13,725 bases of DNA from Saccoglossus kowalevskii (Eukaryota > Hemichordata > Enteropneusta > Harrimaniidae): positions 1,073,651-1,087,375 of the forward strand of contig NW_003124893.1 in the NCBI RefSeq assembly GCF_000003605.2, read 5' to 3'. The stretch's first letter is position 1. Each line of letters opens with the position of its first letter. Positions 8,531-13,725 of this stretch are shown here, one piece after another. The notes beneath the pieces are model-generated. The model was not told the origin of the DNA. It saw nothing but the letters and a program-made list of their open reading frames with translations, and did not search any database. A program made the position numbers and the translations under genes.

Positions 8531-8551
8531 CACGTGTATGTGTACCACGTG
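8531..8551. promoter_or_regulatory. Two CACGTG E-boxes, 9 bp apart
   Basis: CACGTG at 8531-8536 and 8546-8551, just outside the right edge of the tandem duplication. Both are perfect canonical palindromes. They could bind bHLH-type factors, but no adjacent gene start is visible, so a function is not shown. Confidence 0.35.
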
Positions 8552-8577
8552 CACTTTGAGGAGAGACTTTAACTTAA

Positions 8578-8607
8578 ACCACACGCACACACACACAGAC
8601 ACACACT
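8578..8607 (+). repeat. (CA)n microsatellite, interrupted
   Basis: About 30 bases of ACACGCACACACACACAGAC type, with G interruptions. Confidence 0.85.
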
Positions 8608-10180
8608 AAGGAATATACTACTTATTTGATATCTTATTTAGAAAAGTACACATTATCTATAGGTTCTAGAACCACCCCCTCTTTGTTTGAGTAACCGATA
8701 TTCACTTATGTATTATGTATCATAACACATCATTAAATGCGCATATCTGTCTTAAACACGACCACAATCCTGTATTTTGCTCATTTGGAGTCAAGGGTCC
8801 GCTCCATTATTATTGTAATAATAAATTATTACACCTTGGTTTGGCGCAGGAAATATACAAGCCCATAAACAACACTTTACTACGCAATAAATTAGGATAC
8901 AGGAGAAAACAAGATTTTTTTCTTCATGATTATGGCGTGATTATAACCCCTTAACTTGCTTTAAAATCTATCTCTGGTTGCCAACGCTCTCAACACAGTA
9001 CATTATTTGAATGCACAATGAACTGCTTTCCGAATTAAAATAGGAAAAAGAACCATAAATATGGTGCATTTTGAAGGAAATGAAATTGTACTGAGTAACA
9101 TATGTATGCTGCAATGATATTTAAAGTTAATTTGTACTATGAGATTTTTTGTTGTAAATTTTTTTGCAAATTTCATACCACACTCCTATAACGAAATATT
9201 TTGTTGTATTAATAAACGCATTTGTTTTTTGTAAATAAGTTGTTCAATTTTAACAAGCACAATTTTAATTTGTACGGTTATATTGTCTGATCAACACATA
9301 TTTCATTGTCGTACTATCAAATCTTACCCAGTGCCATATCACCTTAACTACTATTATTATTATTAAATAATCGAAATGAGCACATGAAGTATAAATGTAT
9401 AGTTTGGGTTAAGTGTTTTTTAACGACACGAAATGCGATATAAGTAAGAACAAATTTGATTTCAGATAACTGAGAATCCATTTGATGTGAAGGTAAATGA
9501 TAATTCATGGACAACGATACACAGACTCGGCTTTGGCTTTAATCCATGAAATAGCACACAGAACATAGCGTGTAGAGTAAGTATTCTGTATAAATATGTC
9601 TAAATGTTATATAACAGGTCGCAATGTATTGGTGGAGTTCATAAATCTCTGCTTCATCATCCAAAATACAAAAACCCAAACAAAGGTGCTGACGCTGGGG
9701 CCTGCGACTAATCTGACAACCAAGACAGTTCATTTAGATAATTAGGTGAACTTGTCTACAGATGAAGCTAGAGATTGTATTCTTCATAACGTTTTTATCC
9801 AATGGTTACTTCAGTGCCCAGAATCAATCCATAAGATGGATGTAATACGAGGCGCACAACAAAAACATGTGCGTTCATCATGTGCGCAATTCCAGAAGAA
9901 AAATGAAAATCTTGTATGAGTACTATGGTTAATTCAATAGCTGCCTAATGTGTTTTCCAAGAAGGGATGAGATAAATCTCAAAAACGAAGTCAGTATGAT
10001 CTCCATCTACAAAAGGTTACTGCCGAGAGAAGAATGATTGAAATCGAAAGGATATGCAATATGTGGGAGTGCAATTTCAAAAACTTGATGAAGAACAATC
10101 GCAAAGTCGAGAGATTTGTTGACGGGTGGGATCTGAAGAGAGAAATAAGTCTGTACCCACTGTACCCTTCCATACGGCTT
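8608..10180. other. AT-rich DNA, no supported gene
   Basis: Contains an AT-rich snap-back (ATTATTATTGTAATAATAA near 8811) and a short (ATT)n run near 9350-9366. Open stretches at 8715-8954 (+), 9733-9539 (-) and 10248-9991 (-) show no domain I know. Upstream genes of the Polinton-like element may lie decayed in 9700-10400, but nothing can be assigned. Confidence 0.35.
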
Positions 10181-10187
10181 CTTAAAA

Positions 10188-10196
10188 TATAAATAG
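10188..10196 (+). promoter_or_regulatory. TATA box candidate upstream of the packaging-ATPase remnant
   Basis: TATAAATAG is a textbook TATA element, about 215 bases before the first ATPase codons at 10404. A perfect small hairpin GGAGGTTAGCCTCC lies at 10207-10220, about where transcription would start. It could be an old promoter of the element's late genes, or chance in AT-rich DNA. Confidence 0.3.
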
Positions 10197-10403
10197 AAGC
10201 GAGGTCGGAGGTTAGCCTCCATTCATCCATTTGATCTTTTACAATCACAATGACATGGGCTCTGCCTAAACGAATGTAGTTATATCACTTGCCTATTCCG
10301 GCTTGTGCGTACTGCCCTATTTTGTTTTGAACTGGATGATGAGAAAGTACATTGAAGAACGTAAAATTAGGTGTGATAACGAGCGAGGTCTTATCATATC
10401 ATC

Positions 10404-10967
10404 ATGGATGCAAGATTGAAACGTGTGTTTATCTCTCTCTGCTGTGAACCTTCGCAGTTGGGGAAGACATTTTAGTCAAACAAATATTAGAACAATGTGA
10501 CAGTGTCATAATTCCATCGCCGGACGTCATCTATTGGTGCTACAGCGTGTTTCAGTCATATGCATACCTCCAGATATTGTCAGAATGATCGACCTTGCTA
10601 AATGATCTGATGACAGAAACTGGTAACAACAATAAGTCTCTCAGTTCTTCAAAAAAGAGATCCCACCACCAAAGCCTTCTGTGATATTGATTGTGCAAAA
10701 TCTCTTTCATCATGGCAGGTACTTGAGAACCATCAGTCTCACCACGCACACAAATTTCCTGTTAAAGCATCTGGCGAACATGTCACAAGTCAACGTTATG
10801 GCTAAGGAAATGTACCCCAGAAACATTAAATCCCTTCAGGAGGCATTCACCAAGAACATCATGGATACCTCCTTGTTGATCTGATGCAAGGCACTCTGGA
10901 GGAAGTATGAATTCAAATAAACATTCTTGCATCTCAAATACCGATAGTGTACATGAGAAAGGTATAA
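10404..10967 (+). pseudogene. FtsK/HerA-type genome-packaging ATPase (Polinton ATP-like), four frames
   Basis: In intact elements this enzyme uses ATP to drive element DNA into capsids. The remnant covers about 188 codons in four successive frames. Segment 1 (10404-10472): ARLKRVFISL, then EPSQLGKTF, a Walker A with E in place of the first G. Segment 2 (10475-10681): LVKQILEQCDSVIIPSPD, IYWCYS, a stop at 10586-10588, then LLNDLMTETG, a Walker B whose first acid is N, and KKRSHH. Segment 3 (10681-10884): VILIVQNLFHHGRYLRTISL, then AKEMYPRN and LQEAFTK. Segment 4 (about 10860-10967): HGYLLVDL, a stop at 10908-10910, then a short tail. The order WCYS, DDLM-like, SHH, VQNLFH, LRTISLN-like, MYP, GYLLVDL is that of the Polinton/adintovirus ATPases. 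It is clearly inactive: three frame changes, two stops and altered nucleotide-binding residues. The minus-strand open frames in the same place are shadows. Confidence 0.85.
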
Positions 10968-11002
10968 CAAAGCGACAGTCTTCCATCATCTATCATTTCA
11001 AC

Positions 11003-11274
11003 ATGTCAGTCTGCATGCGAAAGAACACTAATTTCCTTTCTGTAATGCACAGGGCAACTCAAAACAACAAAGAGGATAATCGACGTAGCCACTAGTGACT
11101 TGATACAGTGTTGAACATTTTAAAACAGAATGTCCTGCTATCACCTGGTCATCACTATAATACATCGAGCATCTACAAGCACTGTTTGACAAGAAAAGTC
11201 TGGTTCTGAAAGGAGGTTCCCCGTCCGCCTTAATTTCGAGCATACTCCCACTCTTCTTGGTCTTAAAAAGATGA
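11003..11274 (+). pseudogene. Small basic protein with C-terminal KGG motif, element late-gene type
   Basis: Starts at ATG 11003, 36 bases after the ATPase tail. Frame by frame it reads MRKNTNFLSVMHRATQ (to about 11065), KRIIDVATSDLIQC (about 11070-11111, then a stop), TVLNILKQNVLLSPGHH (11105 onward), and finally EHLQALFDKKSLVLKGG followed by a hydrophobic PSALISSILPLLL to the TGA at 11272-11274. The layout (helical N-half, cysteine-preceding LI.C, then NILK.NV.LS, basic KK..L..KGG and a hydrophobic end) matches, from memory, a small conserved protein next to such ATPases in invertebrate elements. It has been compared with adenovirus-type core proteins, but that role is not shown here. At least three frame changes in 270 bases make it dead. 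The stop TGA overlaps the next ATG. Confidence 0.62.
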
Positions 11275-11717
11275 AATCCGTGAAGAAGAGTGCCTTAGCC
11301 CATGCTGAGCTTTAGTCAGAAGACGAGAAGATAAGACTGTACCAACAAGTTCTGCCCAAGTACATAATGTTGCAGGACTTTTCCTGCAACAGTTTAGATC
11401 TCTGTTATGCAGCAATTACCCATTGGAGTCGCTGTCGCTGGTCAAGAAACTATGGAACCTCAGCTCGAGGAAAAGGTCGTGTCAGATCGAATTACATCCA
11501 AAGTCTTACAATGTGTTCCCAAGAGCATGAAGAGAAAGCGAAACTCCTACTTCAGAACCAACTTGCCGTCTGGGGCGAAAAGTGTGAATTAATCATTGAT
11601 AGACAATCTATGGCAGGCATGTACACCATCAATTTAGTCAAAGATTTCTTGCGTAAAAGGAAGAATTTCAACCCCATCGATTGGACAACATTTGTTGAAT
11701 TTGTGAAAATTTTGTGA
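11271..11717 (+). pseudogene. Third element protein, DLVxDxLRxRKxFNPxxW type
   Basis: ATG at 11271 overlaps the previous stop by ATGA. The frame reads MKSVKKSALAHAEL, hits TAG at 11313-11315, then SEDEKIRLYQQVLPKYIML. A middle part is best read one frame over (about 11407-11535: EEKVVSDRITSKVLQCVPKS, then MKRK). Then the first frame resumes with AKLLLQNQL, LAVWGEKCELIIDRQS and INLVKDFLRKRKNFNPIDW to the TGA at 11715-11717. LYxQVLxxY, VPKSxKRKA, and the C-terminal NLVxDxLRxRKxFNPxxW are the recurring blocks of a small protein I remember from invertebrate genomes beside the ATPase and KGG-type genes. Its biochemical role is unknown to me. One nonsense codon and two compensating frameshifts show decay, less than in the ATPase. 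Confidence 0.68.
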
Positions 11718-11863
11718 GTTTTGGTGATGAAGTCATCGACCTCTGCTGAAAAAATACTCTGACACTTTATCGAATGCCTGAAGCAAGATCACTGGCGTAA
11801 CAGCGCACTTTGGTTAGAATAGATGTTAAAGCATAAATGATAAAATGTTGATATGATTACGGA
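11718..11863. other. Spacer after the element remnant
   Basis: No further conserved gene is visible. One frame reads FVNFGDEVIDLC right after the stop, which might be an out-of-frame C-terminal tail of the preceding protein. Confidence 0.3.
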
Positions 11864-12375
11864 GCATTGGGTTGGGGAATACACATTGAATACACCTTAT
11901 ACAAGAAGAACTTGACCCATCCAATGAACACACTATGTATGGGAAATACTACTCTTTCTAAAAGACTGACCACATCCAATCCTATATATCAGAAATTGAA
12001 ACCCTTTTGCAAGGACGGACCCCATCCAATGTACACCATATAGGGAAATGTCGCACTAATATATACATGAAATGTCTCACTTGTTTAAGACCTGTCTCTG
12101 CCAACACAATTTATATGCAAAAAATCACACTTTTCAAAAGACTGACCCGAAATAACCCTTTATATGGAAATATCACAATCTTATATCATCATAAATTATA
12201 TATAATTATATCAATAGTATGGACATGACCACCATCCATTGGGCAAGAAACAAACTTGATATTGCCCACACAAACATGCGTTATTATTTAAAATATTACA
12301 CTTTGTAAAGAACTGGTCCCATACAATGAATAATCTATATACAAGAAATGTCACATTTTGGTATGTTCAAGGCGA
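11864..12375 (+). repeat. Degenerate minisatellite, units about 50-55 bp
   Basis: The phrase (C)CATCCAATG or a variant recurs at 11918, 11973, 12023, 12233 and 12320 (as CATACAATG). It is usually preceded by AAAGACTGACC-type words (near 11961, 12137) and followed by TATATGGGAAAT and CACACTTTT-type words. Spacing is 55 and 50 bp between the first three. Later units are longer or interrupted by AT-rich inserts (12181-12220). Six to seven units can be traced. No coding role is evident. Confidence 0.72.
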
Positions 12376-12775
12376 CGACTATTGATCCAGCTATGTTCTG
12401 TTTCATAGGTATATGGATATATCGGTTCTGTCATGTTATGTAACTTACCTCTTATAAAAGATGGAATGAAAAATACAGAGTTAGTTCCAAGAATATTGAA
12501 AAAGCAAAGTATGATACGGGAAAGAAGGATTATGTAATTCTTAGCATATTATCAATATGTCATACTGCGAGTTTGTATTGTGATGTTGATATTGTGACCT
12601 TCTCACTTAAATGGGAGGAGAACAAATAATAGTCCTAGGGCTGACAGGTCTACCGTCGCAGATGACTTCGGTACCATGCAAGGTATACAACACGGTGAGG
12701 ACAAGTGGCATGTATCAATCAACCGGTTTAATACCAAATGACAGATTAGTCAAAATACACTTTACTTGGATTATA

Positions 12776-12790
12776 ACACTAGAGGGCGCA
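12776..12790 (+). promoter_or_regulatory. CTCF-like motif
   Basis: ACACTAGAGGGCGCA closely follows the core CCACnAGrGGGCGC bound by the insulator protein CTCF in bilaterians. Occupancy cannot be judged from sequence. Confidence 0.4.
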
Positions 12791-12796
12791 CTCAAA

Positions 12797-12831
12797 GGGT
12801 CACGCACTTGACCTGAGTTACCCAGGTGACC
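12797..12831. promoter_or_regulatory. Cluster of nuclear-receptor-type half-sites
   Basis: GGGTCA (12797-12802) and inverted TGACCT (12809-12814) form an IR6 arrangement, followed by AGGTGACC (12824-12831). They lie directly after the CTCF-like motif. Suggestive only. Confidence 0.3.
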
Positions 12832-13631
12832 GTCACATACAAAGCATTTGTTGGGATACGTCCCCAATGAAGGTATTTACTACTATTGCAAAATGTATAT
12901 GCAACCTTACTACCAGTGGTACGCCAAACAATGCGAATTAACCTTCAAATACGCGGCCTGTCACCATGGCAACACAGTCGGGACACAAATCAAAGTAATT
13001 TCCCCCACTTTAACGAATATACTGGAGGTATACCCCTTTTGATATTTCCCTTAGCTAGTAACAATAAGTATAACTGGTAATAACTATTTCTCGGTAAAAG
13101 CTGCTTATATCATAACACAGCTAAACAAGATATCAAAATCGACAATACACTGTCAGATAACACTGTGCAAAACGCTACCAAAACTGTCAATAACTGTCCA
13201 CGACGTGCATGTTCACAACAGGCGATGCGGGAACTGATTGTCCTTGGTCGGTCACAGCTACAGTGCACTGGTCTATTGCTGGTCAATCAAAGCACGATGA
13301 ACGCCACGATCACTGTTATCATGCAGGAAACTGTTCGCACATGGTGATTCAGTATGCCGATTGCGTTGTGTACTACTACACAATGTTTCCAATGCAATAT
13401 CCACACTCGAACGGCATTATCAGGATTGCAGGCTCGTTACATGGGCGCTGCCATATTGTTTACATCGTAAACGAGGTCAAATGACGTCACGCCTTGGTAA
13501 TACTCGGCAGACGACACCTCATGGGTTCCAAATTCAAAACGCTCACCTCAACTGAAAGTTCGTGGCTATCACAGTCAGTCCTTTGTCATCAACAGCCCAA
13601 AATGACCTGGAAGCAGTCCACGTGTCTTTAC
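12832..13631. other. No gene seen; CRE and inverted forkhead-like sites near 13460-13490
   Basis: Several overlapping plus-strand open stretches (12848-13555) have no recognisable domain and disagree with each other in frame. GTTTAC (13458-13463) and GTAAAC (13467-13472) form an inverted pair with a 3-base spacer. A perfect CRE TGACGTCA lies at 13482-13489. If the exon at 13632-13703 is real, this stretch is its first intron. Confidence 0.35.
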
Positions 13632-13703
13632 CTGCACGTATCTGAACTGTTCTGTCGGCGGCTGGCGATTCACCACAACTTTCTGAGCATAGTCCAAAGC
13701 CAT
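13632..13703 (-). CDS. Possible first coding exon of a host gene
   Basis: On the minus strand ATG at 13703-13701 in a strong context (GTGACATGG, G at -3 and +4) is preceded in frame by a stop (GCTTGAGAT). It opens 24 codons, MALDYAQKVVVNRQPP then TEQFRYVQ, and ends exactly at a good donor CAG|GTAAAG in phase 0. The read-through frame stops about 57 bases later, as expected for an intron. The start has a faint look of the N-terminus of SPT20 (SAGA subunit), which also has a Gln-rich tail, but this is far too short to name. The exon at 5932-6029 could be the other end of the same gene. The alternative is a chance ORF next to a chance donor. Confidence 0.4.
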
Positions 13704-13725
13704 GTCACAATCTCAAGCCTGTCTT

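Larger units (their letters stand above)
10404..11717 (+). mobile_element. Remnant of a Polinton/Maverick or adintovirus-like element (three-gene block)
   Basis: Three decayed genes stand in the same direction with almost no spacing: packaging ATPase (10404-10967), a small basic protein (11003-11274) and a third small protein (11271-11717). The last two overlap by ATGA. Such compact, co-directional order is foreign to the surrounding intergenic DNA and typical of virus-like large DNA transposons. Integrase, DNA polymerase B, protease and capsid genes are not recognisable in the window, nor are terminal inverted repeats or a 6-bp target duplication. This is therefore an internal fragment or a strongly eroded copy. 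Family name by motif recognition only. Confidence 0.7.

Noticed and set aside
8297-8602. N-terminal extension MSVCVCVWFK... of the copy 2 frame
   Set aside because: It is a translation of the CA microsatellite and flank beyond the duplication boundary at 8527.
9991-10248. Two overlapping minus-strand open frames of 71 and 85 codons
   Set aside because: They overlap in different frames, have no recognisable domain, and sit where a plus-strand TATA box and the element leader are more plausible.
10607-10620. CTGATGACAGAAAC resembles the hammerhead ribozyme core
   Set aside because: There is no room for stem II between the two core parts, and the bases encode the Walker B region of the ATPase fossil.
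10552-10989. Minus-strand open frames, one with a plausible donor (GAG|GTATGC)
   Set aside because: They lie exactly antisense to the ATPase fossil, whose plus-strand motifs are far more specific. No good acceptor precedes them.
12848-13555. Chain of overlapping plus-strand open frames at the right end
   Set aside because: None shows family motifs, frames conflict with each other, and lengths are near what chance allows.
1-13725. CRISPR arrays, bacterial operons, rRNA
   Set aside because: None seen. The repeats present are eukaryotic transposon and minisatellite types.

Overview
The window looks like nuclear DNA of an animal, probably a marine invertebrate. It is AT-rich and gene-poor, has no operons or bacterial-style genes, shows intron-like splice signals, and is full of decayed transposable elements: an L1/Tx1-like LINE, a BEL/Pao gag, a hAT-like terminal inverted repeat element and a Polinton/Maverick-like element. 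The species cannot be told from the sequence, and all family names rest on motif recognition by eye.

Layout. 1-857: LINE fragment (end of the endonuclease, linker, start of RT) with an internal deletion and an A14 tail. 915-995: snap-back hairpin repeat. 1082-1934: possible LTR, primer-binding site and leader. 2200-2865 (-): broken BEL/Pao gag with a decayed zinc knuckle. 3425-3599: small hAT-like element. 3600-5750: AT-rich DNA without a convincing gene. 5932-6029 (-): probable last exon of a host gene with a Gln/Pro-rich C-terminus, followed by a poly(A) signal.

6164-8527: a head-to-tail tandem duplication of a 1.2-kb unit. Each copy carries, on the minus strand, the same Pro/Ser-rich reading frame that I do not recognise. 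It is broken by two mutually compensating frame changes shared by both copies, and is followed by an AT-rich tail with a 136-bp internal direct repeat that ends in a near-perfect 24-bp palindrome.

10404-11717 (+): the most informative region. Three consecutive decayed genes form a compact cluster: an FtsK/HerA-type genome-packaging ATPase, a small basic protein with a KKSLVLKGG motif, and a third small protein overlapping the second by ATGA. I read this as the remnant of a Polinton/Maverick or adintovirus-like element. All three carry frameshifts or stops and none can be functional as it stands.

11864-12375: degenerate minisatellite of about 50-55 bp units. 12776-12831: CTCF-like motif beside nuclear-receptor-type half-sites. 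13632-13703 (-): possible first coding exon with a good start context and a CAG|GTAAAG donor. If it belongs with the exon at 5932-6029, most of this window is intronic DNA of one minus-strand gene; that link is inference.
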